The position numbers and the translations under genes were made by a program. Positions 27,632 through 36,353 of a stretch of DNA of 64,000 nt are shown here, one piece after another. Position 1 is the stretch's first letter. Each line of letters opens with the position of its first letter. Source of the DNA: Verrucomicrobiales bacterium (GTDB lineage Bacteria > Verrucomicrobiota > Verrucomicrobiia > Limisphaerales > CAIMTB01); the NCBI GenBank assembly GCA_016795425.1, contig JAEUHG010000072.1, positions 49,194 to 113,193 on the forward strand. The letters are read 5' to 3'. The notes under the pieces are model-generated. The model did not search any database. It saw only the letters and a program-made list of their open reading frames with translations, and was not told where the DNA came from.

Positions 27632-28816
27632 ATGTCGCACATCCAAACAAATAACAATTCCGCGGTTCTCGTCTCGGCCGCTGGAGTCTCGAAGAAATTC
27701 TGCCGCAGCCTGAAAAGGTCTCTTTGGTACGGCCTCCAGGACATTACCGCCGAGGCGGTCGGTCATAATCCATATCACGACCAACTTCGCTCTGGAGAAT
27801 TCTGGGCCATCAGGGATGTCAACTTCGATGTCCGCCGCGGCGAATGTCTCGCTCTGATTGGGCGCAATGGCGCCGGCAAGACCACGCTCCTGCGACTTCT
27901 CAACGGGTTGATCAAACCCGATCGAGGACAAATCACGATACGCGGACGCATTGGCGCACTCATCGCCCTCGGGGCGGGTTTTAATCCCATCCTCACGGGA
28001 CGTGAGAACATCTATGTCAATGGTTCCGTTCTCGGACTTTCGCGCACCGACGTGGACTCCAAAGTTGAGGAGATCATCGACTTCGCGGAACTACGCGAGT
28101 TCATCGATACTCCGGTTCGGAATTACAGCTCAGGCATGAACGTCCGCCTCGGATTCGCGGTCGCCAGCACACTGAATCCGGACATTCTCATTCTCGACGA
28201 AGTGTTGGCGGTCGGAGACTTCGTGTTTCGAATGAAGTGCTACGAGCGGGTGAACTCGCTGATGAACCGAGCGGCCGTCATCTTCGTAAGCCACCAACCC
28301 GACCAGGTGCGCCGCATGTGCACCCGAGCCCTATACCTGCGCAAGGGGCAACCGGTTTACCAAGGCTCCGTTCACGAGGCTTTGCGCCTCTACGATGAGG
28401 AGGACCAATCTCGCCTCTCGCGACAGGACAATTACATCGACCCCTCCTTCGTCGAGGCATCCGTCACCGTATCCAACCACACCGTCGAATTCCGCGGCCC
28501 CCTCACGGTCACGCTCCGCTGCCATGCTCGGCAGCAATACTCTCGCCTGCTGATCCGGGTACTCTTCTTTTCGAGTGTGGAAGAGGTGGCGGCAGAGTGG
28601 ATCTCCACCAATCACCACCTCAGGTACGACATCCCCGCCAATCAATCGCTGTCCATCGACATCCCTATCGAATCCATGGGAATCCGCCCCGGCCAATACC
28701 GCGTGGGAGTGGTCGTGGCCCCAGAGGACAACCGATACTACCTGCTCAATTTGAAGGATGCGGCTCAAGTTTCAATCAACGGCCCCGGCAACATGCTCCA
28801 CGTCCGCCAACTCTGA
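27632..28816 (+). CDS. wzt: ABC exporter ATP-binding protein with Wzt-type C-terminal domain
   Basis: A 394-residue protein. The nucleotide-binding domain has Walker A GRNGAGKT (77-84), the ABC signature YSSGM (165-169) and Walker B ILILDE (185-190). From about residue 245 a beta-rich domain follows, as in Wzt proteins that recognise the cap of the polysaccharide chain. It powers export by the Wzm-like permease coded just upstream. Presence of the C-terminal domain implies that chain length or a terminal modification is read before export; the LbH acetyltransferase or pyruvyl transferase of this cluster might supply such a mark (inference). Confidence 0.92.
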   Translation: MSHIQTNNNSAVLVSAAGVSKKFCRSLKRSLWYGLQDITAEAVGHNPYHDQLRSGEFWAIRDVNFDVRRGECLALIGRNGAGKTTLLRLLNGLIKPDRGQITIRGRIGALIALGAGFNPILTGRENIYVNGSVLGLSRTDVDSKVEEIIDFAELREFIDTPVRNYSSGMNVRLGFAVASTLNPDILILDEVLAVGDFVFRMKCYERVNSLMNRAAVIFVSHQPDQVRRMCTRALYLRKGQPVYQGSVHEALRLYDEEDQSRLSRQDNYIDPSFVEASVTVSNHTVEFRGPLTVTLRCHARQQYSRLLIRVLFFSSVEEVAAEWISTNHHLRYDIPANQSLSIDIPIESMGIRPGQYRVGVVVAPEDNRYYLLNLKDAAQVSINGPGNMLHVRQL

Positions 28817-28833
28817 AGCATCCCTTGTCCTCC

Positions 28834-30141
28834 ATGCAGATCTACTACGCAGCCGATAATCGCAATCGGGCGAATTGGGGATGTCGTGCCACAAGCATGG
28901 CTCTCGGAAGCCTTCTCGCATCGGTGGGGACGTTGACCGGAACCTGTCAGGGCACCGAGCTGGCCGCGGATACCCGGCGGTTGACGCCCCACGGCGGGTG
29001 GGTTCCTCGACGCCTCACCCGGACCCTCGCCAGCATGAACGACATCCCAATCCGCCGACGGCTGGTGGCGGCCTTGTCGAAGCTCGGCACCCGCTTTGAC
29101 TTCGTGGACACGGATCCGTCCGCTTCCGCCGACCGTTTCCTCGCGCTCAAGGACTTCTATCCCTGGCTCGACCGGATCTTTCGCGAACTGCAATCCGCCG
29201 ACTGCCTGGTCATCAATGGCGAGGGGGATTTCATCTTCACTTCACCGCCTCGTCGCGGCTCGCTGTTCCTCCTCACCCTCATGGAAGTCGCCCTGCAGAT
29301 GGGAAAACAGGTCTACCTGCTTAACGGGATCATGTCGGACTGCCCGAAAACAGGCCGGAATGCCACGACCCTGGCCCAGGTAAAACGATTGTTTCCCCGC
29401 TGCGCAGCCATTGCCGTGCGCGATCCTGATTCGCTCGAGTATCTCCATTCCATCCAATGCGCGAGCAATGCCTCGTACGTTCCAGATGCGCTGTTCACCT
29501 GGTCAACGAACGCCCCACTCTGGACGCGAATAGTGAACCAAGGGCATCGAGTCTTTGAACCCTTCGGACACGAAGAGTTCACCGATTTGCCGGAACTCGA
29601 CCTTGGCAAGCCCTACCTCTGCCTAAGCGGCAGCTCATCTGCAGCATGGGATCCACCAGCGGCCACGGCGGCCTACACCGAGCTCGCCAGGTCGCTGAAG
29701 GCGCTCAACCTGCCCATCCTCCTGGTCCCGACCTGCGAGGGCGATGCATTCCTTCACACGGTGGCGCAGCGTCTTCAATTGCCGGCACTGCACGTGCGCA
29801 TCCCTATCCGAATTGGCGCGGCGATCTTGGCCAAAGCCGCCGCCTTCGTATCGGGCCGGTATCACCCTTCCATTCTTGCATCCCTCGGAGGCACGCCCTG
29901 CGTGTTCCTGGGTTCGAACTCTCACAAAACGGCGAGTCTCCAGCGCGTGCTCGAGTATGAATCCTGCCTGGAGTTTCCCGCCCTTCCGAACGCCACGGAA
30001 TGCCGTCGTATCACCGAAGCCACGGACCGCATCCTGACTGCTGGGCCCGCGCTTCGGAACCGCATCCTGACTGTCGCGGCTCAACGGTCTCATGAGTCCA
30101 GGACTCTCTGCCAGATCCTCAAACCCACCCCCCATGCCTGA
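28834..30141 (+). CDS. polysaccharide pyruvyl transferase family protein
   Basis: A 435-residue protein of the polysaccharide pyruvyl transferase superfamily, with NWGCRATSMALGSLL at the N-terminus, the DCLVINGEGDF segment, and AAFVSGRYHPSILASLGGTPC near the end. The second member of this family in the window (the other is at 13771). Expected to add a pyruvate ketal or, in divergent members, to act as a glycosyltransferase-like protein. Its final 8 bases overlap the NeuA-HAD gene (ATGCCTGA). The ATG at 28834 is the first one after the Wzt stop; the longer frame runs antisense-like through wzt. Confidence 0.8.
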   Translation: MQIYYAADNRNRANWGCRATSMALGSLLASVGTLTGTCQGTELAADTRRLTPHGGWVPRRLTRTLASMNDIPIRRRLVAALSKLGTRFDFVDTDPSASADRFLALKDFYPWLDRIFRELQSADCLVINGEGDFIFTSPPRRGSLFLLTLMEVALQMGKQVYLLNGIMSDCPKTGRNATTLAQVKRLFPRCAAIAVRDPDSLEYLHSIQCASNASYVPDALFTWSTNAPLWTRIVNQGHRVFEPFGHEEFTDLPELDLGKPYLCLSGSSSAAWDPPAATAAYTELARSLKALNLPILLVPTCEGDAFLHTVAQRLQLPALHVRIPIRIGAAILAKAAAFVSGRYHPSILASLGGTPCVFLGSNSHKTASLQRVLEYESCLEFPALPNATECRRITEATDRILTAGPALRNRILTVAAQRSHESRTLCQILKPTPHA

Positions 30142-31345
30142 CATTCGCATGGCACCACCTCTCGCCATCATCCCAGCGCGCGCCGGTTCCAAAGGCATCC
30201 CCGGAAAGAACCTTCGCCGCATCGCCGGCAAATCGATCCTAGCCTGGACCATCGACGCCGCCAAAAACAGCCGTCATGGCTTGCGGGTCGTGGTGTCCAC
30301 GGATGGCGCCGAAATCGCCGCCGAAGCCAAGGCTTGCGGGGCCGAAGTGGTCTGGCGCCCCGAATCAATCGCCGGCGACCGCGCCAAGTCGGAAGACGCC
30401 CTGCTGCACGTCATCGATCATTTCGCGTCGAACGAAGGCTACCATCCAGCCCTGATCGTCTTTCTCCAGTGCACGTCGCCACTGACGGCGGGGGCCGACA
30501 TTGATGGCACCATCGACGCCCTGACCCGCGAGGGCGCCGAGACCGCCGTGGCGGTTGTGCCCTTCCACTATTTTCTCTGGCGCCGGGAGCCCCATGGAGG
30601 CGGCACGGGAATCAACCACGATTCCAGGGTCCGACCGTTGCGCCAGGAGCGCGAACCGCAGTTTCTCGAGACCGGCGCCGTTTACGTGATGCAAACCGAG
30701 GGCTTCCTTCGGACTCGCCATCGGTTCTTCGGCAAGACCGCCCTGTACGAAATGCCCGCGGAACGCCGTTGGGAAATTGACGACCCGGTCGACCTCGAAG
30801 TCGCCGAGGTCCTCTTGCGCCATCAAATCGCCGAGTCCATCCAACTCCCCGCCCCCCCAGCCGCGGTCGTCTTCGATTTCGACGGCGTGATGACCGACGA
30901 CCGGGTCCTGGTCACCGAGCAGGGAGTGGAAGGAGTCCTCTGCCACCGCGGAGACGGTCTTGGACTGGCCCGGCTCCGTGAAACCGGCATTCCGATGTTG
31001 ATCCTGAGCAAGGAACGCAACCCGGTCGTCACGCGGCGGGCCGAGAAGCTGCGCCTGCCCGTGCTTCAGGCGATCGACGACAAGGCCAAGGCTCTCACCG
31101 ACTGGGCGACTGAGAATCGCATCGATCTCGGCCGCACCCTTTATCTTGGCAACGATCTGAACGACTTGCCCTGCCTCCGTTTGGTCGGATGGCCGGTGGC
31201 CGTCGCGGATGCCCACCCGGACGTCCGACGTCACGCCCGCGTGGTCCTGACTCGACCCGGCGGGCAAGGTGCGGTGCGCGAACTTTGTGAGCGTCTCCTT
31301 GGTCCGTCACTCGGCCTCGAATCCAAACCTGTCATTCCCGCCTGA
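30134..31345 (+). CDS. neuA: CMP-nonulosonate cytidylyltransferase fused to KdsC-like HAD phosphatase
   Basis: A 403-residue two-domain protein. Residues 10-230 are an acylneuraminate cytidylyltransferase with the CTP-binding PARAGSKGIPGKN. Residues 240-400 are a HAD phosphatase of the KdsC type, with the nucleophile FDFDGVMTDD (about 247-256), a later ILSKERN, the Lys of DDKAKAL and the metal site GNDLND (about 339-344). All four HAD motifs look complete, so the phosphatase is probably active. Animal CMP-sialate synthetase has the same order with a mostly inactive second domain. The likely job is dephosphorylation of a sialate/Kdn 9-phosphate plus activation with CMP. Overlaps the previous gene by 8 bases. 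Confidence 0.87.
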   Translation: MPDIRMAPPLAIIPARAGSKGIPGKNLRRIAGKSILAWTIDAAKNSRHGLRVVVSTDGAEIAAEAKACGAEVVWRPESIAGDRAKSEDALLHVIDHFASNEGYHPALIVFLQCTSPLTAGADIDGTIDALTREGAETAVAVVPFHYFLWRREPHGGGTGINHDSRVRPLRQEREPQFLETGAVYVMQTEGFLRTRHRFFGKTALYEMPAERRWEIDDPVDLEVAEVLLRHQIAESIQLPAPPAAVVFDFDGVMTDDRVLVTEQGVEGVLCHRGDGLGLARLRETGIPMLILSKERNPVVTRRAEKLRLPVLQAIDDKAKALTDWATENRIDLGRTLYLGNDLNDLPCLRLVGWPVAVADAHPDVRRHARVVLTRPGGQGAVRELCERLLGPSLGLESKPVIPA

Positions 31346-31383
31346 ATGGAATTCTTTATCCAAACCGACATCCCCGTCTTCCC

Positions 31384-32247
31384 ATGACCCCTCCTAAAGT
31401 CATCGCCGAGATCGGCTGCAACCACAAGGGCGACCCCGCGATCGCCAAGGAAATGATCCATGTCGCCTCCTACTTCTGTAAGGTCGACGTCGTCAAATTC
31501 CAGAAACGCCACCCGCGCGAACTGCTTAGTCCGGAGCAGTACAACGCACCCCACCCCAATCCGGCCAACAGTTACGGTCGCACCTACGGCGAGCACCGCG
31601 AGTTCCTCGAGTTCAATCTCGAACAACACCGCGTTCTCAAGGAGTGCTGCGAACAAAACAACGTGCTTTACAGCACTTCCGTCTGGGACCTGACCTCGGC
31701 GCGAGAAATCACCTCCCTGAATCCCGCCCTCATCAAGATCCCTTCCGCAACCAACGCCAACAGCAAGCTGTTGTCGTACCTCTGCGAGAATTACGGCGGC
31801 GAGATCCACATCTCCGTCGGCATGACCACCCGCAAGGAAGAAGAGGACCTCGTCGCCTTCATCGAATCCAAGGGACGCGCCCGCGACCTGGTGCTCTACA
31901 GCTGCACCTCCGGCTATCCGGTTGCCTTCGAGGATATCTGCCTTCTTGAAATCACCCGCCTGCGCTCGTCCTACGGAACTCGCGTCAAAGCCATCGGCTT
32001 CTCCGGGCACCATCTCGGCATCGCCGCCGATGTCGCCGCCATGACGCTCGGCGCGGCCTGGATCGAGCGCCACTTCACTCTCGACCGAACCTGGAAGGGC
32101 ACCGATCACGCCGCCAGTCTGGAGCCCGACGGCATGCGCCGACTGACCCGCGATCTCAAGAACGTGTCCAAGGCTCTCGACTACAAAAAGAGCGAACTGC
32201 TCGAGGTCGAACGGGAACAACGTGCCAAGTTGAAGTCCGCCACCTGA
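31384..32247 (+). CDS. neuB: nonulosonate synthase (NeuB-type), without SAF domain
   Basis: A 287-residue NeuB-type TIM barrel. The VIAEIGCNHKGD start, the IKIPSAT metal/substrate region and the long IGFSGHHLGIA...GTDHAASLEP end match sialic acid synthases, which condense phosphoenolpyruvate with a mannose-type sugar (ManNAc, its 6-phosphate, or mannose 6-phosphate). Typical NeuB proteins are about 340-350 residues because of a C-terminal SAF (antifreeze-like) domain; that domain is absent here, so the chain ends shortly after the barrel. Short forms exist, and the neighbouring NeuA-HAD fusion suggests a 9-phosphate product. No neuC epimerase was seen in the window. Confidence 0.86.
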   Translation: MTPPKVIAEIGCNHKGDPAIAKEMIHVASYFCKVDVVKFQKRHPRELLSPEQYNAPHPNPANSYGRTYGEHREFLEFNLEQHRVLKECCEQNNVLYSTSVWDLTSAREITSLNPALIKIPSATNANSKLLSYLCENYGGEIHISVGMTTRKEEEDLVAFIESKGRARDLVLYSCTSGYPVAFEDICLLEITRLRSSYGTRVKAIGFSGHHLGIAADVAAMTLGAAWIERHFTLDRTWKGTDHAASLEPDGMRRLTRDLKNVSKALDYKKSELLEVEREQRAKLKSAT

Positions 32248-32297
32248 ACCCCACGCCCCGGACTCGATTCCCCATCGGGACGCAATCCGCCTCATCC

Positions 32298-33230
32298 ATG
32301 GCCGCCCCGCAACCCTCGAACTCCAACCGCCTCGCCAGCCGCCTGGCCTACTGGGTCCTGCCCGAAGGCGTCCGGAATGCTCTCCGGAACCATCGACGCA
32401 ACACCGCGCCCGCGAGACCAGCCGCTCCGGGGAACCCGAGGGATGCGGAAGCCATTCAACGCGCCGGCGCAAATCTCGAACTTCGCGGCCGGCACGCCCA
32501 ACAGCGTTGCTTCATCCTGGCCACCGGGCCCTCACTCGGCCGGCAGAACCTGGAACCGTTGCGCAACGAACTCTGCATCGGCGTCAGCTTCTTCTTCCTC
32601 CACCCTCAAGCCAAGGTGGTCCGACCGAAGTACCACGTCGTCGCCCCCAACCACCCCCCTTTCGACTTCACCCTGCCCAAGCGCTACTTCTCGGGACTCA
32701 CCGAGAATTACGATCCATCAACGGAGGTCTTGTATGGTTACGCGACCTATCCCTATTCCTGCCTCGATTGCCTCGACTCCCATCCCCAGGCGTGGAATCG
32801 GCCGCTGCGGATCGTGAATTACACAGGCGCCAAGGAACTCACGGAAACCAGTGTGGAGTCCGAGTCCGCCTGGGACCTCACCGGTCGTCCTTTCCTCGTC
32901 CGCACCGTCATCTACAGCGCCATCCAGTTGGCGGTCTACCTCGGCTGCAACCAGATTTACCTGCTCGGTTGCGATCACGATTACCTCGCCGACGTGAAGC
33001 GCACGGAAAACCATTTCTACCAGGAGTCCAAAGGCAACCCGGACGACCGGCATCATCTGGAGGCATTTACCACCGAGCGCTGGTTCCAGGAATACCATCG
33101 CCGATGGCGCGATTATCGCCTCATGCGCACCGCCCTCGAAAAAAGGGGCATCCAAATCATCAACGCCACCGACGGCGGAATGCTCGACGTCTTTCCCCGC
33201 GTGTCGCTGGCCTCCCTTTTCCCGGCATGA
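32298..33230 (+). CDS. DUF115/MptE-like protein, possible sialyltransferase
   Basis: A 310-residue cytoplasmic protein. It has a Rossmann-type nucleotide-binding start, CFILATGPSLGRQNLEPL, and a later IQLAVYLGCNQIYLLGCDHDYL. This order (GPSL near the start, then YLxGCD-type motif) is seen in DUF115/MptE-like proteins and in GT42 sialyltransferases such as CST-I. Since it follows the neuA and neuB homologues, transfer of the nonulosonate is a reasonable guess, but the similarity is by eye only. Its stop overlaps the ATG of the next gene (ATGA), indicating coupled translation. Confidence 0.6.
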   Translation: MAAPQPSNSNRLASRLAYWVLPEGVRNALRNHRRNTAPARPAAPGNPRDAEAIQRAGANLELRGRHAQQRCFILATGPSLGRQNLEPLRNELCIGVSFFFLHPQAKVVRPKYHVVAPNHPPFDFTLPKRYFSGLTENYDPSTEVLYGYATYPYSCLDCLDSHPQAWNRPLRIVNYTGAKELTETSVESESAWDLTGRPFLVRTVIYSAIQLAVYLGCNQIYLLGCDHDYLADVKRTENHFYQESKGNPDDRHHLEAFTTERWFQEYHRRWRDYRLMRTALEKRGIQIINATDGGMLDVFPRVSLASLFPA

Positions 33231-34045
33231 GTGCCCTCCAGGGATTCCTGCGACGACTGGCCATAAAAGCCGGTGTCGGCAGCCCCGCACCCCGAAACGC
33301 ACACCCAACGTCGACCACCGGCGAAGGCACAGTCGTCAGTCCGGGCAGCCAACTTTCCAACTCGTCCCTAGGCGCCAGCTGCCTGGTCGGCCCACGCGTT
33401 CAGATCACCCGATCGAAGATCGGCGACCACGTCCGATTGGAATCAGACATCGTGGTCGGCGACACCGCTATCGACTCCCAAGTCACCCTGCAGTCCGGGG
33501 TCCAAATCTGGGGCGGACGCATCGGCTCGTACAGCTACGTCGGCCGACGGTCGCTCCTGGGCCCGGTTCAATTCGGCAGGTTCTGCTCGATAGGACCCAA
33601 TGTCGTCGCCGCTTGCGGCGATCACCCCGCCCAGTGGATCAGCACCGCCCCCGTCTTCTTTTCGCCCGGCGCCCAATGCGGCACCACGTTCTGCAACCAT
33701 GCCGCCTACGACGAACTTCGACCCACGTCTCTCGGCCATGATATCTGGATCGGCGCCGGCGCCGTGATCCGAAATGGACTCACCATCGGCGACGGCGCCA
33801 TTGTCGGCGCCCAAGCTGTCGTCGTCGACCATGTCCCTGCCTACGCCATCGTCGCCGGCGTGCCGGCACGGGTCATTCGATACCGTTTCCCCACCGAATA
33901 CGTCGATCGCCTCCGCGAGGTAGCCTGGTGGGAATTTCCGCCGGACCTTCTTCGCGCGGAAGCGGGTCGGTGGCGAACCCAGGATGTTGCGGGCTTCCTG
34001 GCCTGGGCTGAAGCCGTTCGACGGGACCTCGATACCCAACCATGA
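33227..34045 (+). CDS. left-handed beta-helix acyltransferase (CatB-like O-acetyltransferase)
   Basis: A 272-residue protein rich in hexapeptide repeats, such as GPVQFGRFCSIGPNVVA and the C-terminal IWIGAGAVIRNGLTIGDGAIVGAQ followed by YAIVAGVPARVIRYRF. This is the CatB/xenobiotic O-acyltransferase branch of the LbH superfamily; in glycan clusters such enzymes O-acetylate sugars using acetyl-CoA. The start at 33227 overlaps the previous stop by four bases (ATGA). A longer frame upstream runs through the preceding gene and was rejected. Confidence 0.84.
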   Translation: MSALQGFLRRLAIKAGVGSPAPRNAHPTSTTGEGTVVSPGSQLSNSSLGASCLVGPRVQITRSKIGDHVRLESDIVVGDTAIDSQVTLQSGVQIWGGRIGSYSYVGRRSLLGPVQFGRFCSIGPNVVAACGDHPAQWISTAPVFFSPGAQCGTTFCNHAAYDELRPTSLGHDIWIGAGAVIRNGLTIGDGAIVGAQAVVVDHVPAYAIVAGVPARVIRYRFPTEYVDRLREVAWWEFPPDLLRAEAGRWRTQDVAGFLAWAEAVRRDLDTQP

Positions 34046-35073
34046 CACCCGCCCTTTCCCCGGATTTTCCCGCGCCCGAGGGCCGACAGGGTTGGCCATG
34101 GACGATCGACGCTGCGGCGTCGAATCCTTCCAACATCCCGCCCGCCGGCTCGCCCTCCATCGCGTTGGTCATCATTTCCTTCAACCAGGATTTCTTTCTC
34201 GAAGAGGCCATCCGATCGGCGCTCCTGCAGGACCCTCCGCCGGAGGAAATCTGGGTCATTGACGGCGGAAGCCGTGACCGCAGCGTCGACATCATTCGCC
34301 GATACGAACGTTGGCTCACCGGATGGATCAGCGAGAAGGATCGAGGACAGAGCGATGCCATCAACAAAGGTCTGAGCCGGTGCACCGCCGACGTGGTGAA
34401 TTGGCTTTGCAGCGACGACGTCCTGCTTCCCGGAGCCCTCGACATCGTCCGCCGCTCCTTCGCAGCTGATCCTGCCCTCGATGTCGTCGCCGGCAACGGC
34501 CGGTACCACTGGGAAGACGGCAGTCGGCCCGACGCCTCGACCGCCCTCTCGGCCAGGGCCCTTTACCGGCTGCCCGCCGTGAACCTCGTCGTCCAGCCCA
34601 GCTGCTTCTTCCGTCGTCGACTGTTAGATCGGAGTCCTCCGATTCGGGAAGATCTCCATTATACGATGGACCTGGAGCTTTGGACCCGATTCTCGGCCGC
34701 CGGGGCCCGTTGGAAATTCGTACCGCAGGACCTCAGCATCTACCGGGTCACGGGGGACAACAAATCCTTCAAGGGCCGCGCCCAGACGTTGGGCGAGATC
34801 CATTCGGTCTACGCGCAATACGTTCGGCAACCCGTTCCCCTTTGGCGCTGGTTCGGATGGTGTTGGCTGCCCGCGGCACGTTGGCGGGCCGGGGCTCATT
34901 CCCCGAAGTCGCGACGGATCGCGGACCGCGGGGTTCGCATGTTGGAACGGTTGCTCGGCTGGCTCTATTCTCCTGATCACGTCGCCGGCTTCGCCACCAG
35001 CTATCAGTGGTATGCCGTTGAACCCTGGCTGGCTCAGCGCTCCCTGGCTCAATCCCCATCCCGTCCCAACTAA
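34042..35073 (+). CDS. glycosyltransferase family 2
   Basis: A 343-residue GT-A enzyme. After about 35 N-terminal residues the core begins SIALVIISFNQDFFLEEAIRS, with VIDGGSRDRS for nucleotide binding and the acidic motif CSDDVLLPGALD. Expected to act at the inner membrane on a lipid-linked sugar. Overlaps both neighbours: ATGA with the acyltransferase gene and TAATG with the next GT4 gene. Confidence 0.85.
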   Translation: MTPALSPDFPAPEGRQGWPWTIDAAASNPSNIPPAGSPSIALVIISFNQDFFLEEAIRSALLQDPPPEEIWVIDGGSRDRSVDIIRRYERWLTGWISEKDRGQSDAINKGLSRCTADVVNWLCSDDVLLPGALDIVRRSFAADPALDVVAGNGRYHWEDGSRPDASTALSARALYRLPAVNLVVQPSCFFRRRLLDRSPPIREDLHYTMDLELWTRFSAAGARWKFVPQDLSIYRVTGDNKSFKGRAQTLGEIHSVYAQYVRQPVPLWRWFGWCWLPAARWRAGAHSPKSRRIADRGVRMLERLLGWLYSPDHVAGFATSYQWYAVEPWLAQRSLAQSPSRPN

Positions 35074-36281
35074 TGCGCGTCGTCTTTCTCGGCCATTCCG
35101 CAGGACGCACCGGGGCCCCGATGCTCCTGCTCGAATTGCAGCGCTGGCTGGCGCAGGCCGGAGGAACCGAAATCCGCACCCTGCTCAAATCGGAGGGCGC
35201 CCTGCTCGAGGAGTACGCCAAACTCGGGCCGGTCGGAATCACGCCCGGTGGGACCCGCACGGCGTCGACCCCGCGTCGGGCTCGGCGGTGGTTGAACCGC
35301 ATTGCCGGACGAGACTTATGGGCGGCCCGGGAGGCGCGCCGTCAATTTCAGGAACTTCGTGCCTGGCGCCCCGACATGATCTACGCCAACACCGTGTCCA
35401 CCTGGAACGAGATCGAGTGGTTGGCCCCGTTGGGCGTCCCGGTGCTTTGGCACGTGCACGAGCTCTCGTTTCTAATCCGACACTCGGTAGGAGCCGAGCG
35501 CCTCAAACGACTCACCCCCTCCATCGGTCGCTTCGTAGCCGCCTCCCAGGCGGTGGGGCGGGCCCTGACCCAGGAATTCAGTGTGCCGGAGAATCAGGTG
35601 ACGGTTCTCCACGAATTCATCCGACCTCCTCAATGGACCGAGGACCAGATTCAGGAACGGCGCCGTGACCTCCGCGCCTCGATGGGCTTGCCCGACCATG
35701 CCTTTCTCGTGGGCGGCTGCGGTACCACGGATTGGCGGAAAGGCGTGGACCTGTTCACCGTCATTGCCCAGAGGTTTCGGGAAATGTCCTCCCAAACCGC
35801 GGCCGCTTTCCTTTGGGTCGGCAGCGGCGACGCTCGAACCGACGCCCAGCACCGGTTCACCGCGGCCCGAGCCGGTTTGAGCGATTATTGCCGCTTCATC
35901 GGAGAGACCAATCAGCCGATGGACTACCTTGCGGCCATTGATGTGTTCGCCATGGTTTCGCGCGAAGATCCGTTTCCCCTGGTGATGTTGGAGGCCGGGG
36001 GGCTCGGAGTCCCGACGGTTTGTTGGGCCGACTCTGGCGGCGCACCGGAGTACGTTGAGGCCGATGCCGGCATCATCGTTCCGTATCTTTCCGTGGACCG
36101 ATTCGCCAACGCCCTCCAGGAATTGCGCCGCGACGAGACGCGTCGCCGGAGCATGGGGGCCCGCGCTTCCGCCAAGGTCCGGGAACGTTATACCCTCGAA
36201 AGGCAGGCGCCACGGTTGCGCGCAGAAATGGACCGACTCTGCACCGCCCAACACGGATCACCTGCCGCCCTGACCCCCTGA
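35073..36281 (+). CDS. glycosyltransferase family 4
   Basis: A 402-residue GT-B enzyme. The N-terminal domain starts VVFLGHSAGRTGAPMLLLEL, and the C-terminal donor-binding domain has FAMVSREDPFPLVMLEAGGLGVP, the family E-X7-E region. Its start shares one base with the previous stop (TAATG). It belongs to the same transcription unit as the other polysaccharide genes; the sugar it adds is not known. Confidence 0.85.
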   Translation: MRVVFLGHSAGRTGAPMLLLELQRWLAQAGGTEIRTLLKSEGALLEEYAKLGPVGITPGGTRTASTPRRARRWLNRIAGRDLWAAREARRQFQELRAWRPDMIYANTVSTWNEIEWLAPLGVPVLWHVHELSFLIRHSVGAERLKRLTPSIGRFVAASQAVGRALTQEFSVPENQVTVLHEFIRPPQWTEDQIQERRRDLRASMGLPDHAFLVGGCGTTDWRKGVDLFTVIAQRFREMSSQTAAAFLWVGSGDARTDAQHRFTAARAGLSDYCRFIGETNQPMDYLAAIDVFAMVSREDPFPLVMLEAGGLGVPTVCWADSGGAPEYVEADAGIIVPYLSVDRFANALQELRRDETRRRSMGARASAKVRERYTLERQAPRLRAEMDRLCTAQHGSPAALTP

Positions 36282-36353
36282 CTTCACCCGACTCAACGAC
36301 CGGCAATCCCCTCCTTTGGATCCAGCCCCCATCTCCGAACGTTTCCGAATAAC

